Assembly (NCBI RefSeq): GCF_905397395.1
Contig: NZ_CAJPVH010000019.1
Coordinates: forward strand, 1-64,000
Reading direction: 5' to 3'
DNA length: 64,000 nt
Source: Cupriavidus campinensis
GTDB lineage: Bacteria > Pseudomonadota > Gammaproteobacteria > Burkholderiales > Burkholderiaceae
Positions 1-7,480 of the stretch are shown here, piece by piece; positions within the stretch are counted from its first letter, which is position 1; the number at the start of each line of letters is the position of its first letter. Made by a program: the position numbers and the translations under genes. Under the pieces are notes generated by a model that worked only from the letters and a program-made list of their open reading frames with translations, was not told where the DNA came from and made no database searches.

Positions 1-1518
1 GCTGCCGCTGCCGCCCCGGCCGCCGCTGCACCGAAGGCCGCTCCGGCCCCGGCGCCGGCCGCCGCCACGCATGCCGGCAGCGCCGACATCCAGTGCGACA
101 TGCTCGTGCTCGGCGCCGGCCCCGGCGGCTACTCGGCCGCGTTCCGCTCAGCGGATCTCGGCATGAACACCGTGCTGGTGGAACGCTACGGCTCGCTCGG
201 CGGCGTCTGCCTGAACGTGGGCTGCATCCCGTCGAAGGCGCTGCTGCACAACGCGGCCGTGATCGACGAAGCCAAGGCGTTGGCCGCGCACGGCATCCTG
301 TTCGGCGAAGCCAAGATCGACCTGGATGGCCTGCGCCACTACAAGGAAACCGTGGTCGGCAAGCTGACCGGCGGTCTGGCCGGCATGGCCCGCGCGCGCA
401 AGGTGCAGGTGGTGCGCGGCATCGGCACGTTCCTGGACCCGCATCATCTTGAGGTGCAGGAAACCGAAGGTGACGCCAAGGCCACGACCGGCAAGAAGAC
501 GGTGATCCGCTTCGAGAAGGCGATCATCGCCGCCGGCAGCCAGGCCGTGAAGCTGCCGTTCGTGCCCGAGGACCCGCGCATCGTCGATTCGACCGGCGCG
601 CTGGAGCTGCCGGACATCCCCAACAAGATGCTGGTGATTGGCGGCGGCATCATCGGGCTGGAAATGGCCACGGTGTACAGCACGCTCGGCGCGCGCATCG
701 ACGTGGTGGAAATGCTCGACGGCCTGATGCAGGGCGCGGACCGCGACCTCGTCAAGGTCTGGGACAAGATGAACAAGCAGCGTTTCGACAACGTGATGCT
801 GAAGACCAAGACGGTGGGCGTGGAAGCCAAGCCGGACGGCATCTACGTGAAGTTCGAGGGCGAGGCCGCGCCGGCCGAGCCCCAGCGCTACGACCTGGTG
901 CTGGTGTCGGTCGGCCGTGTGCCGAACGGCAAGAAGATTGGCGCCGAGAAGGCGGGCGTGACGGTGACCGACCGCGGCTTCATCGAGGTGGACAACCAGC
1001 TGCGCACGAACGTGCCGCATATCTTCGCCATCGGCGACATCGTCGGCCAGCCGATGCTGGCGCACAAGGCAGTGCATGAGGCACACGTGGCAGCCGAGGC
1101 CGCGCACGGCGAGAAGGCTTACTTCGACGTCAAGCAGATCCCGTCGGTGGCCTACACCGATCCGGAAGTGGCCTGGGCCGGCCTGACCGAGGAGCAGTGC
1201 AAGGCGCAGGGCATCAAGTACGGCAAGGGCACCTTCCCTTGGGCCGCCTCGGGCCGCGCCATCGCCAATGGCCGCGACGAGGGCTTCACCAAGCTGATTT
1301 TCGACGAGGAGACGCACCGGATCATCGGCGGCGGCATCGTCGGCACCCATGCGGGCGACCTGATCAGCGAAGTGTGCCTGGCCATCGAGATGGGCGCCGA
1401 CGCCGTGGATATCGGCAAAACGATCCACCCGCACCCGACGCTGGGCGAGTCGATCGGCATGGCAGCCGAGATCTACGAAGGCGTCTGCACGGACGTGCCG
1501 CCGCCGCGCAAGCGCTAA
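1..1518 (+). CDS. lpdA: Dihydrolipoyl dehydrogenase, E3 of pyruvate dehydrogenase (5' truncated)
   Basis: This flavoprotein reoxidises the dihydrolipoyl group of the pyruvate dehydrogenase complex and passes electrons to NAD+. The reading frame is open from the first base: an Ala/Pro-rich linker runs into the FAD-binding motif GAGPGGYSAAFR. Such a linker is typical of E3 proteins that carry their own N-terminal lipoyl domain, so the gene start lies outside the window. The redox-active pair sits in GGVCLNVGCIPSK (bases 199-237). The NAD-binding motif GGGIIGLE follows near base 640, and the C-terminal dimer interface carries the HPHPTLGE motif with the catalytic His. A hairpin terminator follows 20 bases after the stop. 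The family assignment is secure; membership of the PDH rather than the 2-oxoglutarate complex is inferred from the linker. Confidence 0.95.
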   Translation, partial: AAAAAPAAAAPKAAPAPAPAAATHAGSADIQCDMLVLGAGPGGYSAAFRSADLGMNTVLVERYGSLGGVCLNVGCIPSKALLHNAAVIDEAKALAAHGILFGEAKIDLDGLRHYKETVVGKLTGGLAGMARARKVQVVRGIGTFLDPHHLEVQETEGDAKATTGKKTVIRFEKAIIAAGSQAVKLPFVPEDPRIVDSTGALELPDIPNKMLVIGGGIIGLEMATVYSTLGARIDVVEMLDGLMQGADRDLVKVWDKMNKQRFDNVMLKTKTVGVEAKPDGIYVKFEGEAAPAEPQRYDLVLVSVGRVPNGKKIGAEKAGVTVTDRGFIEVDNQLRTNVPHIFAIGDIVGQPMLAHKAVHEAHVAAEAAHGEKAYFDVKQIPSVAYTDPEVAWAGLTEEQCKAQGIKYGKGTFPWAASGRAIANGRDEGFTKLIFDEETHRIIGGGIVGTHAGDLISEVCLAIEMGADAVDIGKTIHPHPTLGESIGMAAEIYEGVCTDVPPPRKR

Positions 1519-1539
1519 GCTTCGGCCGCAACGAGAAAG

Positions 1540-1565
1540 CCCGCCATCCCGGCGGGTTTTCTTTT
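1540..1565 (+). terminator. Rho-independent terminator after lpdA
   Basis: A 6-bp GC stem, CCCGCC (1540-1545) pairing with GGCGGG (1551-1556), has a 5-base loop and is followed directly by a T-rich tail. It lies about 20 bases after the lpdA stop codon. Confidence 0.85.
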
Positions 1566-1702
1566 GGATTGATATTTCGCAATTAACCGCCAAGCGGAGC
1601 CAGCGGGCGCCGGCCGCGAGCGGGCAGGGCGAACAGCGGCGGGGCTGTCCATCCGGCGTGGCGATTCCGGGGCCGATCTCCTAGCATCGTTGGGTGAACA
1701 CG

Positions 1703-2515
1703 ATGCGGAAGACACACCTGCTTGCCGCCGTGCTGTGCCTGGTGCTCCTGCCCGGCGCAGCCTGGTCGCAATTTGACGAACCGGGCAGCAAGCCGTCGAT
1801 GGGCCAGCCGGGCAAGGACGTGATCTGGATCCCGACGCCCCAGCCGCTGGTGAACCAGATGCTCGACATGGCGAAGCTGACGCCCGAGGATCGGCTCGTC
1901 GATCTGGGCTCCGGGGATGGCCGCCTGGTCATTACTGCTGCCAAGCGCGGCGCCACCGCGCGCGGCATCGAGTTCAACAATGAACTGGTCGAACTGTCCC
2001 GGCGCACTGCCCGGGCCGAAGGCGTGGCCGGCCGCGCCACCTTCGAGCGCGCGGACATCTTCAAGTCGGATTTTTCCGATGCCACGGTCGTCACGCTGTT
2101 CCTGCTGCCGAGCGTGAACCTGCGTCTTCGCCCCACGTTGCTCGGCTTGCGGCCTGGCACGCGAATCGTCTCGAATTCGTTCGATATGGCGGACTGGCGG
2201 CCGGATGAGTACGTGCCGAGCGTCGAGGCCTGCCGGGGACCGTGCGGCGTCTACCTGTGGCTGGTGCCGGCCAGGGTGGCAGGGATCTGGGCGATGGGGA
2301 ACAAGCTGCTGGTGCTGTCGCAGACGTTCCAGAAGCTGGAAGGCGTGATGCGCGAAGGCGAGCGGTCGACGCCGGTATGGGACGGCCGCGTGCGCGGCAC
2401 GGAGATCGTCTTCACGATCGATGACGAGCGCTACGTCGGCCACGTGGATGGCCGCGAGATGCAGGGCGCCATCGAGGGTGGCGAGCCGTGGCGCGCCACG
2501 TTCCTCAAGCCGTAG
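1703..2515 (+). CDS. Exported class I SAM-dependent methyltransferase-fold protein
   Basis: A protein of about 270 residues with an N-terminal signal sequence (MRKTHLLAAVLCLVLLPGAA, then WSQ). The fold is a Rossmann-type methyltransferase, shown by the SAM motif I LVDLGSGDGRLVI near residue 60 and an acidic residue ending strand 2 (GIEFNNELV). The C-terminal third is beta-rich and does not match a substrate domain I can name. A signal peptide on a methyltransferase is unusual, because SAM is cytosolic. Substrate and role are unknown. An in-frame GTG at 1694 would add three residues; neither start has a clear ribosome-binding site. It is convergent with the phasin gene and shares a terminator with it. 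Confidence 0.75.
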   Translation: MRKTHLLAAVLCLVLLPGAAWSQFDEPGSKPSMGQPGKDVIWIPTPQPLVNQMLDMAKLTPEDRLVDLGSGDGRLVITAAKRGATARGIEFNNELVELSRRTARAEGVAGRATFERADIFKSDFSDATVVTLFLLPSVNLRLRPTLLGLRPGTRIVSNSFDMADWRPDEYVPSVEACRGPCGVYLWLVPARVAGIWAMGNKLLVLSQTFQKLEGVMREGERSTPVWDGRVRGTEIVFTIDDERYVGHVDGREMQGAIEGGEPWRATFLKP

Positions 2516-2532
2516 CGCAATATCTCGGGACG

Positions 2533-2570
2533 AAAAAAAACCCGGCCCCTCATCAGAGGGGCCGGGTTCT
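2533..2570. terminator. Bidirectional terminator between methyltransferase and phaP
   Basis: An 11-bp perfect stem (2541-2551 with 2556-2566, loop ATCA) has an A-run on its left, which becomes the U-tract for minus-strand transcripts, and a short T-containing tail on its right. It sits between two convergent genes, so it probably ends both. Confidence 0.85.
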
Positions 2571-2627
2571 TGCCGACCCGGCGCCGTGGCCGGAGCCGGT
2601 GCGCGGGGCGGGCGAGGGCGCTACCGC

Positions 2628-3206
2628 TCAGGCGGTGGCAGCCGGCTTCTTGGTAGCCGTGCGGGCCGTGGCCGAGGCTTGCTGAGCAGCCTTGGTTGCG
2701 GCGGTGGCGGCGGCCTGGAAGTTGGTTTCGGCCATTTCCACGGCTTGCTTCGTGGCCTTCTGGACCGACTCGTACGCGTTGTTGGCGGCCGAGATGGCCG
2801 ACTTCACGATGGCGACGGTCGATTCCGAACCGGCCGGGGCGTTCTTGGCGAAGTTCTCGACGAGCGCTTGCACGTTCTTCGTGCCTTCGGCCAGTTGGGC
2901 TTCGGCCACCTTGGTGAACTCGCTCTGCGTTTCCGAGGCGATTTCATACAGGTGACGCGAGTACGCCAGGGTCTTTTCGGCAACCGGCTGCACCAGCGAA
3001 GCCTGGATGGCCAGCAGTTCCTGGGCATCCTTGGCGGACAGGGCCTTCTTGGCGTTGTCGACGTTTTCGGCAAAGGTCGCCTTGACCACTTGCATGTTCA
3101 GTTCGACAAGCTTTTCAACGCCTTCGAATGCTTTGGTGGTCAGACCGAACAGGGTTTCCAGGTTGGCTTTTTGTGCGGCTGCAACTTGTTCCGGGGTCAG
3201 GATCAT
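2628..3206 (-). CDS. phaP: Phasin, PHA granule-coating protein (PhaP1 type)
   Basis: A small amphipathic protein (192 residues) that coats polyhydroxyalkanoate granules, limits their coalescence and usually accumulates in step with PHA. The start [18 protein letters not shown] and the length match, from memory, R. eutropha PhaP1 almost residue for residue. The body is helical with phasin-family signatures ([36 protein letters not shown]), and the C-terminus is Ala/Thr/Lys-rich. The chosen ATG at 3206 has GGAGA upstream; an upstream in-frame ATG would add 12 residues with no family match. The gene is monocistronic, about 45 kb from phaCAB. A sigma70-like promoter and candidate PhaR sites lie upstream. 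Confidence 0.97.
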   Translation of the reverse strand: MILTPEQVAAAQKANLETLFGLTTKAFEGVEKLVELNMQVVKATFAENVDNAKKALSAKDAQELLAIQASLVQPVAEKTLAYSRHLYEIASETQSEFTKVAEAQLAEGTKNVQALVENFAKNAPAGSESTVAIVKSAISAANNAYESVQKATKQAVEMAETNFQAAATAATKAAQQASATARTATKKPAATA

Positions 3207-3238
3207 TGCTGGTCTCCAGTGGTGAACTTCAAGGTCAA

Positions 3239-3270
3239 GCAAAATAGAAATTAATCCGCCCGAATGTCAA
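3239..3270 (-). promoter_or_regulatory. phaP promoter with overlapping candidate PhaR half-site
   Basis: Reading the minus strand, TTGACA (3265-3270) is followed after 17-18 bases by an A/T-rich -10 (TATTTT/CTATTT, 3241-3247), about 35 bases before the phaP start codon. On the plus strand, GCAAAATAGAAA (3239-3250) overlaps the -10 and matches 10 of 12 positions of GCAMMAAWTMMD, the consensus I recall for the R. eutropha PhaR operator. The promoter elements are visible directly; PhaR binding is inference. Confidence 0.6.
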
Positions 3271-3647
3271 AGCCATGAACGCAATGTCCTGGCCAGCCCG
3301 AGCGATGTATTGGTGTGCGGTCGAACCGGGCTTGTTAAAAAGCTTTGATGCGCCGCAACAATTCCTATTCTAAGGGCAGAAAAAAGCCTGTCAAGCGGTT
3401 TTGTTGCACTGCACAAGAAATAGCAGACATTGAGCAGACATATGCGTCGTAATGACCACGTAAGGGGCGCCGGGCAAGGGTTTATCCCGATGCGACTGCC
3501 ATGATGCAACGCGGGGAAGGTCTGCTGTTTGATACGTTTTCACGCAATGCGGAACGCGGTGCTACCATCGCAGACTGCCCGGTCGATAAATGGTCACGCA
3601 CCGTCACTTCCCGGGAATTTCCCGCCCGATCCCCCCGATCCGCCCCG
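3271..3647. other. Intergenic region between phaP and the HDAC-like gene
   Basis: I see no convincing gene in these 377 bases, which are less GC-rich than the surroundings. They hold GCAACAATTCCT (3355-3366), a full match to the recalled PhaR consensus GCAMMAAWTMMD, and an imperfect palindrome TTGTTGCACTGCACAA (3401-3416). An open frame from 3501 to 3647 runs into the downstream gene, but lacks homology to its family and is probably leader. Confidence 0.5.
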
Positions 3648-4583
3648 ATGCAAGCTTTCTACGCCGACCACTTCGTCCTGCCGCTGCCGCCCGGCCATCG
3701 CTTCCCGATGCGCAAGTACAGCATGCTGCGAGACGCGGTGGTGCGTGAAGTGCCGGGCCTGACCCTGCACGAGGCGCCCCGCGCCGACGACGCGGCGCTG
3801 GCACTGGCCCATACCGCCGACTACATCGCCGATGTGTCTTCCGGCCGGCTCGATGCCGCCCGACAGCGCGAGATCGGCTTCCCGTGGTCGCACGAGATGG
3901 TGGAGCGCTCGCGGCGCTCGGCCGGCGCGACGATGGCCGCCTGCCGTACGGCGATGACGGAAGGGATCGCGGTCAACCTCGCCGGCGGCACCCATCATGC
4001 CTATGCCGACAAGGGCGGCGGCTTCTGCGTGTTCAACGATGCCGCCATCGCCGCGCGCCAGATGCAGCGCGAAGGGCGCGTGCGCCGCGTGGCTGTGATC
4101 GACCTCGACGTGCATCAGGGCAACGGCACGGCGTCGATCCTGCGCGACGACCCCAGCGTGTTCACGCTGTCGCTCCATGGCGAGAAGAACTATCCGTTCC
4201 GGAAGGAGGCGAGTGACCTCGACGTCGGCCTGCCGGACGGCTGCGATGACGATACCTACGCGGCGGCGCTGGCTGGCGCGCTGGATACGCTCTACGCACG
4301 CTTCGATCCCGAACTGCTGATTTACCTCGCCGGCGCCGATCCCCATGAGGGCGACCGCCTGGGCCGGCTGCGCCTGACGCTGGCCGGCCTGGCCCGACGC
4401 GACACGCTGGTGTTCGAATCCGCCCTCGCACGGCGCCTGCCGATGGCCGTGGCCATGGCCGGCGGCTACGGCAACCAGATCGAGGACACCGTGGCCGTGC
4501 ACACCCAGACCGTGCGGCTGGCCGCGCGCCACCACCAGCGCTACGGCGCCGGGGCGACCGCCGCTGCGGCGGCAGCTTATTGA
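3648..4583 (+). CDS. Histone deacetylase-superfamily zinc amidohydrolase
   Basis: A 311-residue member of the arginase/deacetylase fold, related to bacterial class II HDAC-like and acetoin-utilisation proteins. These remove acyl groups from lysines, polyamines or small amides using zinc; the substrate here is unknown. Family marks include GGTHHAYADKGGGFCVFND (active-site histidines and the GFC loop), the zinc-ligand motif DLDVHQGNG and the later zinc/proton ligand in GADPHEGDRLG. The start at 3648 (MQAFYADHFVLPLPPGHRFP) is where HDAC homology begins. The next gene, a thioesterase, follows after 29 bases, suggesting co-transcription. No histone is implied; bacterial substrates are generally metabolites or acylated proteins. 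Confidence 0.9.
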   Translation: MQAFYADHFVLPLPPGHRFPMRKYSMLRDAVVREVPGLTLHEAPRADDAALALAHTADYIADVSSGRLDAARQREIGFPWSHEMVERSRRSAGATMAACRTAMTEGIAVNLAGGTHHAYADKGGGFCVFNDAAIAARQMQREGRVRRVAVIDLDVHQGNGTASILRDDPSVFTLSLHGEKNYPFRKEASDLDVGLPDGCDDDTYAAALAGALDTLYARFDPELLIYLAGADPHEGDRLGRLRLTLAGLARRDTLVFESALARRLPMAVAMAGGYGNQIEDTVAVHTQTVRLAARHHQRYGAGATAAAAAAY

Positions 4584-4612
4584 GATCGCAACACATCACA
4601 ACAAAAACGCCG

Positions 4613-5062
4613 ATGCCGATGAAGCCACAACCGGACACCCGCAGCGCCTACGCGCATTTCCAGCCAATCACCACGCGCTGGATGGACAACGATGTCTATG
4701 GCCACGTGAACAACGTTGTTTACTACAGTTACTTCGATACCGTCGTGAACACCTACCTGATCCGGGCGGGCGTGCTGGACATCGAGGCGGGCGAGACCAT
4801 CGGGCTGGTGATCGAGACGCAATGCAACTATTTCTCGTCGCTCTCGTTCCCGGACACCGTCGTGGCCGGTCTGCGCGTGGCCCGACTGGGCAACTCGAGC
4901 GTGCGCTACGAGGTGGGCCTGTTCCGCAACGACGACGAGGTGGCTGCCGCGCAGGGCCATTTCGTCCATGTCTATGTGGATCGTGCAACACGCCGCCCCG
5001 CAGCGCTGCCGCCCGCATTGCGTCTGGCGCTGACACCGCTGGTGCGGCCAAGTGCAGAGTGA
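4613..5062 (+). CDS. Acyl-CoA thioesterase, hotdog fold (4HBT/YbgC-like)
   Basis: A hotdog-fold thioesterase of 149 residues that would hydrolyse acyl-CoA to free acid and CoA. The N-terminal signature TRWMDNDVYGHVNNVVYYSY contains the conserved Asp and the helix start typical of the 4-hydroxybenzoyl-CoA thioesterase family. Two ATGs at 4613 and 4619 are both plausible starts; neither has a strong Shine-Dalgarno sequence, consistent with coupling to the upstream deacetylase-like gene. Substrate chain length cannot be read from the sequence. Confidence 0.88.
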   Translation: MPMKPQPDTRSAYAHFQPITTRWMDNDVYGHVNNVVYYSYFDTVVNTYLIRAGVLDIEAGETIGLVIETQCNYFSSLSFPDTVVAGLRVARLGNSSVRYEVGLFRNDDEVAAAQGHFVHVYVDRATRRPAALPPALRLALTPLVRPSAE

Positions 5063-5096
5063 TCAATAACACACAATAACCCGGAGACCCCCAAGC

Positions 5097-5852
5097 ATGT
5101 CCAAGCCCGGCGCCGCCCCCCGCGACACCCTTGAAGTCACTTCCGCCACCGGCGATACGAGCCTGACCGATTCCGCGGCGATCGTCGACCGCGCCATCAC
5201 CACGCGCCGCTCGATCCGGGCGTTCCTGGATACCCCGGTCTCGCGCGAGACCATCGAGGACATCCTCGCCGTGGCCAGCCGCGCACCGTCCGGCACCAAC
5301 ACCCAGCCGTGGCGGGTCTACGTGCTCTCGGGCGACGCCAAGGCGCGGCTCTGCGCCGATGTGCTGGCCGCCTACCATGACCCCGAGCGCGACACCAAGT
5401 ACCGCGAGGAATACCCGTACTATCCGCGCGAGTGGGTCAACCCGTACCTGGCGCGCCGCCGCAAGGTGGGCTGGGACCTGTACGGCCTGCTGGAGATCAG
5501 TCGCGAGGACAAGGCGCGCATGCACGAGCAGCACGCCCGCAACTTCCGCTTCTTCGATGCGCCGGTCGGCCTGATCTTCACGATCGACCGGATCATGGAG
5601 CAGGGCAGCTGGCTCGACTACGGCATGTTCCTGCAAAGCATCATGGTGGCAGCGCGGGCCCGCGGGCTCGATACCTGCCCCCAGGCGGCGTTCACGCAAT
5701 TCCACAGCATCCTGGCCAGCCAGCTGCGGCTGACCGAGAACGAGATGGTGGTGTGCGGCATGTCGCTGGGCTACGCGGACCCGGAGGCGACGGCCAACCA
5801 ATTGGTCACGGAGCGTGAACCGGTGAGCGAGTTCGCGCGTTTCCTCTCATGA
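5097..5852 (+). CDS. Nitroreductase-family FMN oxidoreductase
   Basis: A 251-residue FMN-dependent NAD(P)H oxidoreductase of the nitroreductase superfamily. The FMN-binding signature TRRSIRAFLDTPVSRETI and the SRAPSGTNTQPWRVYVL motif are clear. The C-terminal part shows GLDTCPQAAF and the VVCGMSLGYAD motif found in the family. A Shine-Dalgarno-like GGAGA precedes the ATG. It follows the thioesterase by 34 bases on the same strand and may end a three-gene transcript with the deacetylase-like gene. Physiological substrates (nitroaromatics, quinones or enones) cannot be assigned. Confidence 0.9.
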   Translation: MSKPGAAPRDTLEVTSATGDTSLTDSAAIVDRAITTRRSIRAFLDTPVSRETIEDILAVASRAPSGTNTQPWRVYVLSGDAKARLCADVLAAYHDPERDTKYREEYPYYPREWVNPYLARRRKVGWDLYGLLEISREDKARMHEQHARNFRFFDAPVGLIFTIDRIMEQGSWLDYGMFLQSIMVAARARGLDTCPQAAFTQFHSILASQLRLTENEMVVCGMSLGYADPEATANQLVTEREPVSEFARFLS

Positions 5853-6141
5853 CTTTGCGCCGGATTGAGGTTTCCCCTGATGAGGATTTCACGAAAGCCG
5901 CCGATATTGTTGTTAGGGAAGCGGTTTCTTATATAGGTGCGAAGCATTGTGCGCAGTTGTCGACATACGAATGCGCACGACCATCACGGGCGCTAAAAAT
6001 GGCGAATACGCCATATTTTCCGCAATATGGAATTGTTTGCGAATCGAACTTTAAAGAGCCTTCGTAAGTCTTTAATCTTGCTAACAATTTCTTTATTTCC
6101 TAAACTAGCGCCATTCCACCAAATGCCGCGCTGAACAGATC
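5853..6141 (+). other. AT-rich intergenic stretch
   Basis: These 289 bases are clearly more AT-rich than anything nearby, with runs such as CTTATATAGG and TTTCTTTATTTCC. A 72-codon open frame (5849-6067) crosses them but has no recognisable family, no ribosome-binding site and non-native codon use; I do not call it a gene. The palindrome-like TGGCGAATACGCCA lies near 6000. The stretch probably carries the promoter of the downstream endopeptidase gene and may be a remnant of inserted DNA. Confidence 0.4.
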
Positions 6142-7332
6142 ATGTTCCGGTCCAAATCCTTTATTTCCCGACTCTTCAGCATGCCCCTGACCGCCATCGC
6201 CACCTCGGCGCTGGTGTCGGTGTCCATGCTGGCCGCGCCGGTGACGTACGCAGCGACGAAGTCGACTGTGACGAAAACCTCGGCTAAAAAGCAGGCAACT
6301 GCTACCAAATCCACTAAAAAGGTCGCTTCTGCGAAGGAGCGGTCATCGTCTTCGCGGAAGGTGATCGTGCTGCGGCACGGCAAGAAGGCCGTGATGGCCA
6401 GCCGTGCACAGCCGGTTCGCGCGGCCTTCGTACCGTCGAAACCGACGCTCGCCGAGGCCATGGGCCTGCGCGATACGGAAGATGCGCTCGCGCTGCGTTC
6501 CTCCGTGGCGCTGGTGTTGGACCAGAACACGAACGAAGTCCTGTTTCAGAAAAATCCGACGGCGGTGCTGCCGATCGCTTCGATCACCAAGCTGATGACC
6601 GCGCTGGTGGTCATGGATTCCCGCCTGCCGATGGACGAAGTGCTGACGGTGAGCGAGGAAGACCGCGACACCGAGAAGCACAGCAGCTCGCGCCTGCGCT
6701 TTGGCACGCAGCTGACCCGCCATGAAATGATGCTGCTGGCGCTGATGTCGTCGGAAAACCGTGCCGCTTCGGTGCTGGGCCGCAGCTATCCGGGCGGCCT
6801 GCCGGCGTTTGTGAGCGCGATGAACCGCAAGGCGCGCGAACTCGGCATGAACGACAGCCACTTTGTCGATTCGAGCGGTCTTTCCAGCAGCAATGTGTCG
6901 AGTGCGATGGACCTGGCCCGCCTGGTCAATGCCGCTTACCGCAACCCGACCATCCGCGAATTCTCGACCCAGACCGAGCATGAAGTGAACGTGCTGGGCC
7001 GTCCGCTCCATTACGTGAGCACCAACCGCCTCGTGCGCGGCGGCAACTGGGAGATCGGCCTGCAGAAGACCGGTTTCATCTCGGAAGCCGGCCAATGCCT
7101 GGTGATGCAGGCCCGCGTGAACGACCGCAACGTGGTGATGGTGTTCCTCGACTCCGTGGGCAAGCTGTCGCGCTTTGCCGATGCCACGCGCGTGCGCACG
7201 TGGCTTGAGCACCAGCCGTCGGTGCAGGGCCCGCAACGGCCGTTCCCGGCCTCCCCAAACCTTACGCAGGGTCCTAGCGCGCCGCACGCGGCGCACGCGA
7301 TCCTGGCCTCGCAGCAGGCACGCGGCACCTGA
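6142..7332 (+). CDS. pbpG: D-alanyl-D-alanine endopeptidase (PBP7-like, peptidase S11)
   Basis: A periplasmic penicillin-binding protein of 396 residues that cleaves D-Ala-mDAP cross-links in peptidoglycan. An N-terminal signal peptide (about residues 1-36) is followed by a Lys/Ser/Thr-rich linker and the S11 catalytic domain. All three active-site motifs are visible: S147-I-T-K150, S204-E-N and K309-T-G. The C-terminal tail of about 40 residues is Pro/Ala-rich. It lacks the extra C-terminal domain of PBP5-type carboxypeptidases, which favours the PBP7/8 endopeptidase group. A terminator follows. Confidence 0.93.
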   Translation: MFRSKSFISRLFSMPLTAIATSALVSVSMLAAPVTYAATKSTVTKTSAKKQATATKSTKKVASAKERSSSSRKVIVLRHGKKAVMASRAQPVRAAFVPSKPTLAEAMGLRDTEDALALRSSVALVLDQNTNEVLFQKNPTAVLPIASITKLMTALVVMDSRLPMDEVLTVSEEDRDTEKHSSSRLRFGTQLTRHEMMLLALMSSENRAASVLGRSYPGGLPAFVSAMNRKARELGMNDSHFVDSSGLSSSNVSSAMDLARLVNAAYRNPTIREFSTQTEHEVNVLGRPLHYVSTNRLVRGGNWEIGLQKTGFISEAGQCLVMQARVNDRNVVMVFLDSVGKLSRFADATRVRTWLEHQPSVQGPQRPFPASPNLTQGPSAPHAAHAILASQQARGT

Positions 7333-7357
7333 TCCAGGTAGCCGCCGCCAATTGAAA

Positions 7358-7395
7358 ACGCGCCGCGGGGCAGCCCGTCGGCGCGTTTCTTTTTG
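7358..7395 (+). terminator. Rho-independent terminator after pbpG
   Basis: An 8-bp stem, ACGCGCCG (7358-7365) with CGGCGCGT (7379-7386), has a 13-base GC-rich loop and is followed by TTCTTTTT. Confidence 0.85.
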
Positions 7396-7410
7396 GGGGG
7401 AGTGCGCGGG

Positions 7411-7480
7411 GGCGCTCAGGGGTGCTCAGGCCCAATCAGGCCCAATCAGGCCCAATCAGGCCCAATCAGGCCCAATCAGG
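7411..7480. repeat. Decanucleotide tandem repeat overlapping the IclR gene stop codon
   Basis: Five perfect copies of CCCAATCAGG run in register from 7431 to 7480, preceded by two degenerate units ending in GCTCAGG (7411-7430). The last copy contains the TCA that is the minus-strand TGA stop of the IclR-family gene. A 10-bp unit is not a multiple of three, so copy-number changes here would not move the stop but would alter the 3' flank between two convergent genes. Confidence 0.95.

Noticed and set aside
148-1593. Long open frame on the minus strand opposite lpdA
   Set aside because: It is the antisense shadow of a high-GC gene: no start signal, no homology and biased His/Arg/Ala composition.
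3501-3647. Upstream extension of the HDAC-like protein
   Set aside because: The extra 49 residues have no family similarity, and homology starts at the ATG at 3648.
5849-6067. 72-codon open frame in the AT-rich gap before pbpG
   Set aside because: It lacks a ribosome-binding site and any family resemblance, and overlaps the stop of the nitroreductase gene.
7431-7480. Decamer array considered as a CRISPR or repeat-spacer array
   Set aside because: Units are directly adjacent with no spacers, so it is a simple tandem repeat.
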